Part shown: positions 16,284 to 24,971 of the stretch, in pieces
How the letters are laid out: every line of letters starts with the position of its first letter
Position numbering within the stretch: the stretch's first letter is position 1
Assembly: GCA_936924635.1 (NCBI GenBank)
Contig: CAKZHP010000138.1
Location: 1 to 33,029 of the forward strand
Source of the DNA: an uncultured Propionibacteriaceae bacterium
GTDB lineage: Bacteria; Actinomycetota; Actinomycetes; Propionibacteriales; Propionibacteriaceae
DNA length: 33,029 bases
Direction of reading: 5' to 3'
The notes under the pieces: model-generated
Told to the model about the DNA's origin: nothing
Database searches by the model: none
Seen by the model: only the letters and a program-made list of their open reading frames with translations
Made by a program: the position numbers and the translations under genes

Positions 16284-17378
16284 ATGAGTGCGTCAGAGAT
16301 CCAGGTCCGGCCCAGGGCCCCGTGGCAGCAGGTGCGCCGCGCGGCCGGTCTTGCCGTGCGTACGCTCACGACGCCGCTGCTCCCCGACGACTTCGTGGAG
16401 CTGGTCGCCCCGCTGCAGTCGACCCGACAGCTGCACGGACGGGTGCTCGCGATCGCCGACGAGGGCACCCGGGCGCGACGGCTCACCATCCGCGCCGGCC
16501 GCGGCTGGGCGGGCCACCGTGCCGGCCAGCACGTGCGGATCGCGTTCCGTGTCGACGGTGTCTGGCAGTGGCGCGCGTACTCGCTCACCCACGACGCCAA
16601 TGCCCGCGACCGGCTGCTGGAGGTCACCGTGGGTGCCGTCGGCGGCCTCGTCAGCACCCACGTGCACGAGCGTCTGAGCGTCGGCGACCTGGTGCTGCTC
16701 GACGGGGCCGGTGGCGAGTTCGGGTTCCCCGAGCCGGTGCCGCCGCACGTGCTGTTCATCACCGCCGGCAGCGGCATCACGCCGATGATCGGCATGCTGC
16801 GCAGCCATCGGCACGAGCTCTTCGACGTCGTGGTGGTGCACTCCAGCCGCGACGAGGGCAGCCTGGCGTACGCATCGCAGCTGCGTGAGTGGGAGGCCGA
16901 CGGCAGCATCCGGCTCGTCCTGCGCCACACCGCCACCGAGGGGCGGCTGCGCCTCGGCGAGCTCGACGCCCTGGTGCCCGACTGGCGCACCCGCCAGACC
17001 TGGGTGTGCGCCCCTCACGACCTGGTCAAGGCCGCGGAGCAGCACTGGGCCGAGGCGGATCTGACCGAGAACCTCCACACCGAGGTCTTCCGCCCGCCGT
17101 TGCCGGTGGTGGGCGAGGGCGGCACCGTCACCTTTGCCGATACGGGGCGCACGGTCGAGTCCGACGGCTCGACCACGCTGCTCGATGCCGGCGAGGAAGC
17201 CGGTGTGCTGATGCCGTCCGGCTGCCGCATGGGCATCTGCTTCAGCTGCCTGACCCCTCTGACCAGCGGCAGCGTCCGCGACCTGCGCAACGGTGAGCTC
17301 ACCAGCGTCACCGACGAACCCCTGGACATCCAGACCTGCATCTCCGCCGCCGCGGGGCCCTGCACCCTGAGCCGATAG
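16284..17378 (+). CDS. Flavin/2Fe-2S oxidoreductase, electron donor to the desaturase
   Basis: A 364-residue reductase of the ferredoxin-NADP reductase superfamily. After an N-terminal lead (1-45), the FAD domain has RAYS (97-100) and GGLVSTHVHERL; the NAD(P) domain has FITAGSGITPMIGML (about 158-172); and the C-terminal plant-type 2Fe-2S domain has C314, C319, C322 and C352. It would pass electrons from NAD(P)H through FAD and the cluster to the di-iron acyl desaturase encoded 8 bp downstream. The same pair exists in mycobacteria (Rv3230c with DesA3) and in the Pseudomonas DesC/DesB system. The start is set by the leaderless promoter; GTG 16275 in the same frame lies inside the promoter. Confidence 0.93.
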   Translation: MSASEIQVRPRAPWQQVRRAAGLAVRTLTTPLLPDDFVELVAPLQSTRQLHGRVLAIADEGTRARRLTIRAGRGWAGHRAGQHVRIAFRVDGVWQWRAYSLTHDANARDRLLEVTVGAVGGLVSTHVHERLSVGDLVLLDGAGGEFGFPEPVPPHVLFITAGSGITPMIGMLRSHRHELFDVVVVHSSRDEGSLAYASQLREWEADGSIRLVLRHTATEGRLRLGELDALVPDWRTRQTWVCAPHDLVKAAEQHWAEADLTENLHTEVFRPPLPVVGEGGTVTFADTGRTVESDGSTTLLDAGEEAGVLMPSGCRMGICFSCLTPLTSGSVRDLRNGELTSVTDEPLDIQTCISAAAGPCTLSR

Positions 17379-17386
17379 GACCACCC

Positions 17387-18607
17387 ATGTCACTCACCGA
17401 GACCCGTCCCGCCACGTCCCAGCGGCTGCACGTCACCGCGCCGGGCCGCGAGGCGGCGGAGCGCCCGGCGCCGTTCGCCCACCTCTCCGACGAGGACATC
17501 GTCCAGATCGGCACGGAGCTCGACGCCATCCGGCAGGAGGTGCTGGACTCCCGTGGGGAGGCCGACGCCGCCTACATCCGCCGCGTGATCGCTGTGCAGC
17601 GGGGCCTGGAGGCCGCCGCCCGGGGGGTGCTGCTGTTCTCCCGCTTCCCGGCGGCCTGGATCGCCGGGACCGCCGCGCTGACGGTCGCGAAGACGCTGGA
17701 GAACATGGAGATCGGCCACAACGTGCTCCACGGCCAGTGGGACTGGATGCGTGACAAGCGCATCCACTCCTCGACGTGGGAGTGGGATGCGACGTCCCCG
17801 GCGAAGCAGTGGCAGAAGCGGCACAACGTGGAGCACCACACGTACACGAACGTCGTCGGCCAGGACAACGACCTCGGCTACTACATCCTCCGTGTCGACC
17901 CGGCCCAGGAGTGGAAGCCGGGCCACTTCTTCCAGCCGCTGGTGAACCTGGTGACGGCGATGTTCTTCGAGTACGGCATCGCCATCTACGACATGGAGGC
18001 GCAGGAGTTCCTCGACGGCAAGAAGAGCCGCGAGGAGTTCATGGCCGACCTCACGGCGACGCTCAAGAAGCTGGCCCGCCAGCTCTCGAAGGACTACCTG
18101 GTGCACCCGCTGCTGTCGATCGGCTCCTTCGGCCCGACGATAGCGGCGAACTTCACCGCGAACGTGCTGCGCAACCTCTGGACGCACACCGTCATCATCT
18201 GCGGTCACATCCCCGCCGGGGTGGAGACCTTCGAGGCCACCTCGATCGAGGGTGAGACGAAGGGGGAGTGGTACCTGCGGCAGATGGCCGGCTCGGCCAA
18301 CATCTCCGGTGGCCGCCTGATGGGGATCATGACCGGTCATCTCTCCCACCAGGTCGAGCACCACCTGTTCCCCGACCTGCCCAGCAACCGGTACGAGGAG
18401 GTGTCGGTCAAGGTCAAGGAGCTGATGGCGCGGTACGGCCTCCGCCACGTCTCCGGCCCGCTGCACCGTCAGGCCGGGTCGGCATGGGCGCAGGTGTTCC
18501 GCTACTCGCTGCCCAACCGCGTCGAGGGCAAGACGCGCCTGCAGCAGCTCTCCGGCTGGGTGTCGCAGCGCCTCGGCGGCCGGTCGCGGCGGGCGTTGCT
18601 CGCCTGA
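17387..18607 (+). CDS. Membrane acyl-CoA desaturase (DesA3-like)
   Basis: A 406-residue integral membrane di-iron desaturase. The three histidine boxes are intact: HNVLH (111-115), HNVEHH (146-151) and HQVEHH (321-326), with a supporting histidine at TVIICGH (about 274). Hydrophobic segments flank the boxes (about 80-102, 183-202, 242-272). It introduces a double bond, most likely delta-9, into stearoyl/palmitoyl-CoA for membrane lipids; this follows from family knowledge. A weak AGGA precedes ATG 17387, and the 8-bp gap shows co-transcription with the reductase under the 16253 operator, so expression probably responds to fatty-acid supply. Confidence 0.93.
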   Translation: MSLTETRPATSQRLHVTAPGREAAERPAPFAHLSDEDIVQIGTELDAIRQEVLDSRGEADAAYIRRVIAVQRGLEAAARGVLLFSRFPAAWIAGTAALTVAKTLENMEIGHNVLHGQWDWMRDKRIHSSTWEWDATSPAKQWQKRHNVEHHTYTNVVGQDNDLGYYILRVDPAQEWKPGHFFQPLVNLVTAMFFEYGIAIYDMEAQEFLDGKKSREEFMADLTATLKKLARQLSKDYLVHPLLSIGSFGPTIAANFTANVLRNLWTHTVIICGHIPAGVETFEATSIEGETKGEWYLRQMAGSANISGGRLMGIMTGHLSHQVEHHLFPDLPSNRYEEVSVKVKELMARYGLRHVSGPLHRQAGSAWAQVFRYSLPNRVEGKTRLQQLSGWVSQRLGGRSRRALLA

Positions 18608-18627
18608 GCCCTGCCCGGCAGGCCACG

Positions 18628-18650
18628 GGCGCCACGATCTCTGGTGCGCC
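18628..18650. terminator. Possible bidirectional hairpin between convergent genes
   Basis: GGCGC (18628-18632) pairs with GCGCC (18646-18650), with partial pairing inward. It lies in the 70-bp gap between the desaturase gene and the convergent oxidase gene. The stem is short, so the call is tentative. Confidence 0.25.
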
Positions 18651-18677
18651 AGTGCTGGTCCGTCCGAGCCGTACGCG

Positions 18678-21563
18678 TCACCCGGCCGGCGGCGCGGCCT
18701 CCGGGTCCTCCACGACGTCGACGGCGGTGACCTCCGGCTCCGGCTCGGGGGTCTCGGCCTCGGGCGTGCGCCGGTGGGCGGCCAGCACCTCGGCCAGCGA
18801 GTGCGCCTCCAGCAGCGTCAGGTCGCTGACCTGCTTGCGGCAGGAGAACCCGTCGGCGAGCACGATCGCGTCCGGGCCCGCCTGCCGCAGCGCGGGCAGC
18901 AGCTCGTTCTCGGCCACGGCGAGCGACATCTCGTAGTGGCCCTTCTCCACCCCGAAGTTGCCCGCCAGGCCGCAGCAGCCACCGACGGTGACCACCTCCG
19001 CGCCCGTCGCCTCCAGCACCGCCTGGTCGGCTGCCCATCCCAGCACCGAGGCGTGGTGGCAGTGCGGCTGGGCGACGACGGTGCGACCGCTGAGGTCGGG
19101 CGCCTGCCAGTCAGGCGTCTCGCCGAGCAGCTCCGCCAGGGTGCGTACGCCTGCGGCCACCTCTGCTACCCGCGGGTCGTCCAGCAGCTCGGCGGCGTCG
19201 CTGCGCCACACCGCGGTGCAGGAGGGCTCCAGCCCCACGACCGGGGTGCCGCTCGCGACGATCGGGTGGAGCACGTCGAGCGCCTGGCGCAGCTGGGCCC
19301 GGGCGCCGTCGAGCTGGCCGGTGGTGATCCAGGTGAGGCCGCAGCAGGCACGCCCCTCGACCAGGCGGGGGGCGTACCCGGCGTCGGCCAGCACCTGCAG
19401 CGTCGACTCCACCATCGAGCCGGCGAAGCCGTCGCTGAAGGAGTCCACCCAGACCGCCACGGGCGTCCCTCCGACCGGTGCGGCGCCGCCGAGCTCCTTG
19501 CGCTTGGGCCGGTGGGCGAAGACCGGGAGCGGCCTGCGCTGGTCGACGCCCGCGATCGCCCGCGCGAGGTGCACGACGCCGGGCACCTTCAGCACCGCGT
19601 TGGTGAGCCGGGCGGCGCCAGGGATGGCACCCAGCAGGCGTGACCACCGGGGGAGCCACCCCAGCGCGTAGTGCGTGCGCGGACGCAACCGGCCCCGGTA
19701 GGCGTGGTCCAGGACCTCCGACTTGTACGCCGCCATGTCCGTGCCCGTGGGGCAGTCGCGCGAGCAGCCCTTGCACGACAGGCAGAGGTCGAGTGCCTCG
19801 TGCACCTCGGGTGCTCGCCAGCCGCCGGTGACCAGCGACCCGTTCACCATCTCCTGCAGCACCCGTGCCCGGCCACGGGTGGAGGTGACCTCGTCGCGGG
19901 TCGCCCGGTACGTGGGGCACATCACGGCGCCGGTCGCGTCGGGCGCGACGCACTTGCCCACGCCGGTGCAGCGGTGCACCTTGGCGGCGAACTCCGGCTC
20001 GGCGAGCGTCAGCGGCGACGTACGGCGCTGGGCCTCGCGCACCTGGCCGGCGACGGGATCCGGGTCCACGATGATGCCTGGGTTCAGCAGGTTGTCGGGG
20101 TCGAAGAGCCCCTTCACCTGGCCGAACAGCTCGATGACGCCGGGGCTGTACATGTGGTGCAGCAGCCCCGACCGGGCCCGGCCGTCGCCGTGCTCGCCCG
20201 ACAGCGACCCCCCGTACGACGCGACCAGCCTGGCCGCGTCGTCCACGAACGCCGCGTACCGCTGCGGCCCGTCGGCGTCCAGCAGCGGGAAGTCGATACG
20301 GCAGTGCACGCAGCCGTCACCGAAGTGCCCGTACGGCAGCCCGTGCAGCCCGTACGAGTCGAGCAGGGCGTCGAACTCCCGCAGGTACGCCCCGAGGCGT
20401 GCCGGCGGCACGGCGGCGTCCTCCCAGCCCGGGTGGGCCGGGTTCGGCAGCGAGACCCCCGCCAGGCCGGCGCCGTCGGCCCGGATCTGCCACAGCGCCT
20501 TGGCCTCCTTCGGCGCAGGCAGCGAGCCGTCGAGGCAGCCGCTAGCGGCGAGCAGCTGCTGAGCCCGCGCGGTCGCCTCGCCCAGGTCGTCGCCCGCGAT
20601 CTCCACGAACACCCAGCCGTCGCCGCGCGGCAGTGGCGGCACGGCCGCCTCGCCCATGCGGCGCCGGACCACCTCGACGATGCGACGGTCCAGGCCCTCG
20701 ACGGCGGTGGGCCCGAACGGGAGCACCACCGGCATGGCGTCGGCGGCGTCGGCCATGCTCGGGTAGCCGAGCGCCACGGTGACCCGGTGCGGCGGGTCGG
20801 CGACCATGGCCACGGTGAGCTCGGTCGCGATCGCCAGCGTGCCCTCGGTGCCGGCGTAGAACCGGGTGATGTCCTCGCGACCCGGCAGCAGGTGCTCCAG
20901 GGAGTAGCCGGAGACCTGGCGCCCGAAGGTGCCGAGCTCCCGCCCCACCAGCTCTGCGCGCGCGGCGACCAGGTCGAGCAGCGCCCGCCCCGTGGCGGTG
21001 GCCCCCGCGGTCGACAACGTCAGCTGCTCGCCCGTGCCGGTGACCACGGTCGCGTCCAGCAGGTTGGTCGCCGTGGTGCCGTACCCGAGCGCCCGCGGCC
21101 CGCACGCGTTGTTGCCGACCATCCCGCCGATCGTGCAGCGGGTGGACGTGGAGGGGTCCGGCCCGAAGCGCACGCCGTACGGCTTCGCGGCCCGCTGCAG
21201 CGACTCCTGCACCACGCCCGGCTGCACGACCGCGCGCTCGCCGTCCACGGAGATGATGCGGTGGAGATGGCGGGAGACGTCGACGACCAGGCCCGCGCCC
21301 ACGGCGTTGCCGGCGCAGGACGTGCCAGCGCCGCGGGCGGTCACCGGGAGGCGTACGGACCGCGCCGCCGCCAGCACCGCGAGCAGCTCGTCGGTGTCGC
21401 GGGGGGCCGCGACCGCGGTCGGCACGATCCGGTAGATGGAGCCGTCGGAGGAGTACAGCGCCCGGCGCAGCGTGGTGGCGTCGACGCAGGCGGCGGCCGA
21501 GCCGAGCTCGGAGCGGAAGTCCTGCAGCTGGTCGTAGGCCGGCTTCGCGATCGTCACGGTCAC
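18678..21563 (-). CDS. FAD-linked oxidase fused to Fe-S/CCG domains (D-lactate/2-hydroxy acid dehydrogenase type)
   Basis: A 961-residue fusion. Residues about 45-255 form the FAD-binding PCMH domain (VTARGAGTSCAGNAVG, STRCTIGGMVGNNACG), about 260-500 the FAD-linked oxidase C-terminal domain (YGHFGDGCVHCRIDF, GEHGDGR at 457-462), and about 530-610 two ferredoxin-like clusters (C532, C538, C549 and C594, C597, C600, C604). The last 300 residues contain CCG repeats (GRACCGLTW, HCHHAS, GGCCGLAGNFG) that bind a further Fe-S centre. This is the GlcD+GlcF-type architecture of membrane-associated D-2-hydroxyacid:quinone oxidoreductases such as Dld-II/YdiJ; the acid used is uncertain. The GTG start lies 6 nt from a TAGGGT -10, so it is leaderless and divergent from the next gene. 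Confidence 0.93.
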   Translation of the reverse strand: MTVTIAKPAYDQLQDFRSELGSAAACVDATTLRRALYSSDGSIYRIVPTAVAAPRDTDELLAVLAAARSVRLPVTARGAGTSCAGNAVGAGLVVDVSRHLHRIISVDGERAVVQPGVVQESLQRAAKPYGVRFGPDPSTSTRCTIGGMVGNNACGPRALGYGTTATNLLDATVVTGTGEQLTLSTAGATATGRALLDLVAARAELVGRELGTFGRQVSGYSLEHLLPGREDITRFYAGTEGTLAIATELTVAMVADPPHRVTVALGYPSMADAADAMPVVLPFGPTAVEGLDRRIVEVVRRRMGEAAVPPLPRGDGWVFVEIAGDDLGEATARAQQLLAASGCLDGSLPAPKEAKALWQIRADGAGLAGVSLPNPAHPGWEDAAVPPARLGAYLREFDALLDSYGLHGLPYGHFGDGCVHCRIDFPLLDADGPQRYAAFVDDAARLVASYGGSLSGEHGDGRARSGLLHHMYSPGVIELFGQVKGLFDPDNLLNPGIIVDPDPVAGQVREAQRRTSPLTLAEPEFAAKVHRCTGVGKCVAPDATGAVMCPTYRATRDEVTSTRGRARVLQEMVNGSLVTGGWRAPEVHEALDLCLSCKGCSRDCPTGTDMAAYKSEVLDHAYRGRLRPRTHYALGWLPRWSRLLGAIPGAARLTNAVLKVPGVVHLARAIAGVDQRRPLPVFAHRPKRKELGGAAPVGGTPVAVWVDSFSDGFAGSMVESTLQVLADAGYAPRLVEGRACCGLTWITTGQLDGARAQLRQALDVLHPIVASGTPVVGLEPSCTAVWRSDAAELLDDPRVAEVAAGVRTLAELLGETPDWQAPDLSGRTVVAQPHCHHASVLGWAADQAVLEATGAEVVTVGGCCGLAGNFGVEKGHYEMSLAVAENELLPALRQAGPDAIVLADGFSCRKQVSDLTLLEAHSLAEVLAAHRRTPEAETPEPEPEVTAVDVVEDPEAAPPAG

Positions 21564-21569
21564 GTGCCC

Positions 21570-21575
21570 ACCCTA
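21570..21575 (-). promoter_or_regulatory. -10 box, leaderless promoter of the FAD/Fe-S oxidase gene
   Basis: TAGGGT on the minus strand, followed by 6 nt and GTG 21563. It is identical to the -10 of the desaturase operon. Confidence 0.55.
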
Positions 21576-21615
21576 GTGGTGCCGCCACCGCAGCCGCCCG
21601 GACGGGGACGGCCCG

Positions 21616-21621
21616 TAGGCT
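21616..21621 (+). promoter_or_regulatory. -10 box, leaderless promoter of the acyltransferase-domain gene
   Basis: TAGGCT followed by 6 nt and ATG 21628. It faces away from the minus-strand promoter 40 bp to the left, so the two -35 regions must overlap in the 40-bp interval. Confidence 0.55.
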
Positions 21622-21627
21622 GCCGTC

Positions 21628-22557
21628 ATGGACGTGCTGCAGCGCCTGGCGGAGACCGACTGGACCGTACGTCTCACCCAGCTCGGTGTCCACCAGCCCG
21701 ACCGTGCGCCGCTGCTCGACCTGGTCGAGCAGGTGCGGCACCGCCCCGACGACGTGGCCCGGGTGCAGCACCTGGCCGACACCGTGCTCCTGCCGTACAT
21801 CGGTGACTACCTGGGCGTGTTCGCCGAGGACCGCCCGTCCTTCGGGCCCGATGACGCCGACCACCCGCTGATGCGCGGCGCCCTGCCTCTGGTCGCGCTG
21901 CTGGTCACCGCCGACGACGTTCACGAGGCACACCGCCGCCGCGGCATCCCCGCCGACACGTCTTGGCGCTCCTTGTCGGACCTCGGGCAGCAGGTCGCGA
22001 AGACCCGCGAGGTCGAGGGACGCACCGGCAGCCACAACCAGAACTGGTTGCGCAACGTCTGGGCCGACGGCTACCTCTGGCTCGGCCGCCTCCAGCTCGA
22101 GGTGCAGCGCTCCCAGCTCGGCAACGACGACGCCGAGCCGGTGCCGGTCATCAACGTGCACATCCCCGACGACGGCCCCCTTCCCCCCGAGGCGGTCGAC
22201 GACGCCTTCCGGCGGGCGGCCCGGGAGATGCCGCGGTACTACCCAGAGCTGCGCGACGCCGAGCACCTCATGTGCCAGTCCTGGCTGCTGGACCCCCAGC
22301 TGCAGCAGCTCGCCCCGGGCAGCAACGTGGCGGCGTTCCAAGAGCGGTGGCGGCTCTGGAAGACCGAGCCCCGGGACCGCGACGGCTACTACTTCGTCTT
22401 CGACATCGAGCCCGAGAAGGGGAGAGACCTGCCGTACGGCATCGACGCGCTCCCGGTGCGTTCCGGTCTGCAGCAGGCGCTCGTCGACCTGTGGCGCCGC
22501 GGCGGGCACGTGCAGATGGGGTACGGCGCCGTGCCGCTCGCCCCGTACCGTGACTGA
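21628..22557 (+). CDS. Acyltransferase domain-containing protein (NAT_N/GNAT_C type)
   Basis: A 309-residue soluble protein resembling the actinobacterial family with an N-acyltransferase N-terminal domain followed by a GNAT-like C-terminal domain. Recognisable stretches are the DDVHEAHRRRGIPADTSWRSLSDLGQQV-type block near residue 95-120, the WLRNVWADGYLWLGRLQLEVQRS segment (about 142-165), and VINVHIPDDGPLPPEAVDDAF (about 175-195). The family is annotated by similarity only; no substrate is established. It has no signal peptide or membrane segment. It is transcribed alone from a leaderless promoter and ends 3 bp from the convergent MarR gene. Confidence is high for the gene and moderate for the family. 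Confidence 0.75.
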   Translation: MDVLQRLAETDWTVRLTQLGVHQPDRAPLLDLVEQVRHRPDDVARVQHLADTVLLPYIGDYLGVFAEDRPSFGPDDADHPLMRGALPLVALLVTADDVHEAHRRRGIPADTSWRSLSDLGQQVAKTREVEGRTGSHNQNWLRNVWADGYLWLGRLQLEVQRSQLGNDDAEPVPVINVHIPDDGPLPPEAVDDAFRRAAREMPRYYPELRDAEHLMCQSWLLDPQLQQLAPGSNVAAFQERWRLWKTEPRDRDGYYFVFDIEPEKGRDLPYGIDALPVRSGLQQALVDLWRRGGHVQMGYGAVPLAPYRD

Positions 22558-22560
22558 GCC

Positions 22561-23028
22561 TCAGCTGTCCTCGACGGCGAGGACGGCGTTCATGGCCCGC
22601 CCCAACGCCTCGTAGTCGGCGGAGTCGACGGCATCGACGAAGATCTTGCGCACCGACGCCACGTGCCGCGGTGCCGTCTCCACGAGCAGGTTCATGCCCT
22701 CGTCGGTCAGGTGGGCGACGACGCCGCGCCCGTCGGACTCGCTGCGGCGGCGGCACACCAGCCCCACGCCCTCCATGCGGGCGACGGTGTGGGTGAGGCG
22801 GGAGCGCGACTGGTGGACCTTGTGGGCCAGCTCGCTCATGCGCAGGGCGCGGTTCGGCGACTCGGAGAGGCAGACCAGGATCTCGTACTCGGCGAGGTCG
22901 AGCCCGTGCGGACGCAGGTGCGCGTCGAGCACCTGGTCGATGCGCGCGGTTGCGGCCAGCCACGACCGCCACACCAGCTGCTGGTCGGTGCTCAGCCACC
23001 GCGGCTCAGGGTCGGTCACCTCGGGCAT
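22561..23028 (-). CDS. MarR family transcriptional regulator
   Basis: A 155-residue winged-helix protein. The DNA-binding core is LAEYEILVCLSESPNRALRMSELAHKVHQSRSRLTHTVARMEGVGLVCRRRSESDGRG, with the wing DGRGVVAHLTDEG. The dimerisation helices lie at both ends. MarR proteins bind as dimers to short palindromes and are released by small ligands. The gene is divergent from the acyl-CoA synthetase gene across an 83-bp gap that holds both promoters, so it probably controls fadD and itself, with an aromatic acid or acyl-CoA as a plausible ligand. ATG 23028 (MPEVTDP) is preferred; ATG 23037 (MGSMPEV) is equally possible. Confidence 0.9.
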   Translation of the reverse strand: MPEVTDPEPRWLSTDQQLVWRSWLAATARIDQVLDAHLRPHGLDLAEYEILVCLSESPNRALRMSELAHKVHQSRSRLTHTVARMEGVGLVCRRRSESDGRGVVAHLTDEGMNLLVETAPRHVASVRKIFVDAVDSADYEALGRAMNAVLAVEDS

Positions 23029-23072
23029 GCTACCCATCCGGCGGGTGCGGTGCAGGGAGCAGTGGGGGCCAG

Positions 23073-23078
23073 TAGGAT
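23073..23078 (+). promoter_or_regulatory. -10 box for the acyl-CoA synthetase gene
   Basis: TAGGAT would start transcription near 23085, giving a leader of about 27 nt with GAGGGGAAG before GTG 23112. Confidence 0.5.
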
Positions 23079-23089
23079 CTGCCGGACAC

Positions 23090-23095
23090 ATCGTA
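23090..23095 (-). promoter_or_regulatory. Possible -10 box for the MarR gene
   Basis: TACGAT on the minus strand lies about 60 nt before the MarR start and interleaves with the fadD promoter, so binding of one regulator in this gap could affect both directions. Confidence 0.3.
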
Positions 23096-23111
23096 GTGAG
23101 GGGAAGCAGTC

Positions 23112-24929
23112 GTGGGTGAACGCGAGACCATCTCGTCGCAGTGCTCGAGCTCGGTGGGGGCGATGCTGCAGCGCCGCGTCTCGCTGACACCGTCGAGGGA
23201 GGCCTTCCGCTACCCGGCCGACACGGGCTGGAAGACGTACAGCTGGGCGGAGACCGGCGAGATCGTGAACGCCGTCGCGGGCGCCCTGCTGTCGCTCGGC
23301 CTGGGCTACGAGGAGCGGGCAGCCATCGCCAGCGGCACGCGTGTCGAGTGGATCCTGGCCGCGTACGGCGTCAACGCCGCCGGCTGCGCGGTGACCACCG
23401 TCTACCCGAACACCGCGCACGAGGACGTCGCCTACATCCTGGGCCACTCCGGCTCCAAGGTCGTGTTCGCCGAGAACGCCGAGCAGGTCGAGAAGGTCAC
23501 CCGGCACGCCGAGCTCAACGAGCAGGTGCGCACGATCGTGGTCTTCGACGGCGAGGGCGACGGCGAGCGGGTGATGACCTGGAGCGCGTTCCTCGAGCAG
23601 GGCCGCGCCCACCTCAAGGCCAACCCCGACTGCGTACGCGAGGCGACCGACGCGACCTCGCACGAGACCCTCGCGACCCTCATCTACACCTCCGGCACCA
23701 CGGGCCGGCCCAAGGGTGTGGAGCTGACGCACGAGTCGTGGACCTTCCTCGCGGCCGCCATCGACCGGACCGGCCTGCTGGAGATCGACGACGTGCAGTT
23801 CCTGTGGCTGCCCCTGTCGCACGTGTTCGGCAACTGCCTCACGATGATCCAGCTCTGGATCGGTTTCAGCAGCGCCGTCGACGGACGCATCGACAAGCTG
23901 GTCGACAACCTCGGCGAGGTGAGCCCGACCTTCATGTGCGGTGCCCCCCGCGTGTTCGAGAAGGTGCGCGCCGCGGTGCTCACGGGCGAGAGCTCGGTGG
24001 GCCTCAAGGGCAAGATCAGCGCCTGGTCGTTCGCGCAGGGCAAGAAGTCTATCCCGTACCGGCTCGCTGGCAAGCCGATGCCGAAGGCGCTCGCTCTCAA
24101 GTACGCCGTCGCCGACCGGCTGGTCTTCAGCAAGCTCAAGGCGCGGCTGGGCGGCCGGATGAAGGTCATGGTGTCGGGGTCGGCCAAGCTGTCGAGCCAG
24201 GTGCAGGAGTGGTTCTACGCCGCCGGGATCACTCTGATCGAGGGATACGGCCTCACGGAGACCAGCGCCGTGGCGTGCGTCGACGACTTCCGGGCGCCGA
24301 ACTTCGGTACCGTCGGGCCGCCGAGCCCCGGTCTGGAGGCGCGGATCGCCGATGACGGGGAGCTGCTGCTGCGCGGGCCGATCGTGATGCGTGGCTACCA
24401 CAACGAGCCCGAGCAGACGGCCGAGGCGCTGGAGGACGGCTGGTTCCACACCGGCGACATGGCCGAGATCGACGACAACGGCTGCGTGCGCATCACCGAC
24501 CGCAAGAAGGACCTGTTCAAGACCTCGGGCGGCAAGTACGTCGCCCCGCAGAAGGTCGAGGGCGCGATCGTGGCGAACATCCCCTACGTCAGCCAGGCGA
24601 TCGCGATGGGCGACGGCCACAAGTACGTCGCGGCGCTGCTGGTGCTCGACCCCGACAACCTGAAGCGCTGGGGCGAGCAGAACGGGCAGGGGGGCAAGTC
24701 GTACGCCGAGCTGACCCAGCTGCCGGAGGTGCACGACTTCATCGGCGGCCTCATGGAGAAGGCCAACGCGAAGCTGGAGCGCTGGGAGACGGTCAAGAAG
24801 TTCGGGATCCTGGACCACGAGCTCACGGTCGACACCGGTGCGGTGACCCCCAACATGAAGATCCGCCGCAAGCAGGTCATCGGCGACCACCAGGACCTGG
24901 TGGACTCGCTGTTCGTCGACGAGGGCTGA
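23112..24929 (+). CDS. Long-chain fatty-acid-CoA ligase (AMP-forming, FadD-type)
   Basis: A 605-residue adenylate-forming enzyme. The P-loop-like A3 motif YTSGTTGRPKG is at 192-202, A5 is YGLTETS (379-385), then the adenylate-contacting TGDMAEID and hinge DRKKDLFKTSGGKYVAPQ. It activates fatty acids to acyl-CoA using ATP. It resembles the FadD15-type group (about 600 residues) of actinobacteria. No membrane segment is seen; the enzyme is probably peripheral. The start is GTG 23112 after GAGGGGAAG, 27 nt from the predicted transcription start. It is followed 42 bp later by a thioesterase gene, so acyl-CoA formation and hydrolysis may be co-expressed. Confidence 0.93.
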   Translation: MGERETISSQCSSSVGAMLQRRVSLTPSREAFRYPADTGWKTYSWAETGEIVNAVAGALLSLGLGYEERAAIASGTRVEWILAAYGVNAAGCAVTTVYPNTAHEDVAYILGHSGSKVVFAENAEQVEKVTRHAELNEQVRTIVVFDGEGDGERVMTWSAFLEQGRAHLKANPDCVREATDATSHETLATLIYTSGTTGRPKGVELTHESWTFLAAAIDRTGLLEIDDVQFLWLPLSHVFGNCLTMIQLWIGFSSAVDGRIDKLVDNLGEVSPTFMCGAPRVFEKVRAAVLTGESSVGLKGKISAWSFAQGKKSIPYRLAGKPMPKALALKYAVADRLVFSKLKARLGGRMKVMVSGSAKLSSQVQEWFYAAGITLIEGYGLTETSAVACVDDFRAPNFGTVGPPSPGLEARIADDGELLLRGPIVMRGYHNEPEQTAEALEDGWFHTGDMAEIDDNGCVRITDRKKDLFKTSGGKYVAPQKVEGAIVANIPYVSQAIAMGDGHKYVAALLVLDPDNLKRWGEQNGQGGKSYAELTQLPEVHDFIGGLMEKANAKLERWETVKKFGILDHELTVDTGAVTPNMKIRRKQVIGDHQDLVDSLFVDEG

Positions 24930-24971
24930 GCAGGGTCGCGCCTGCGGGCGGGGGTGAGGGAGACTCCTCGA

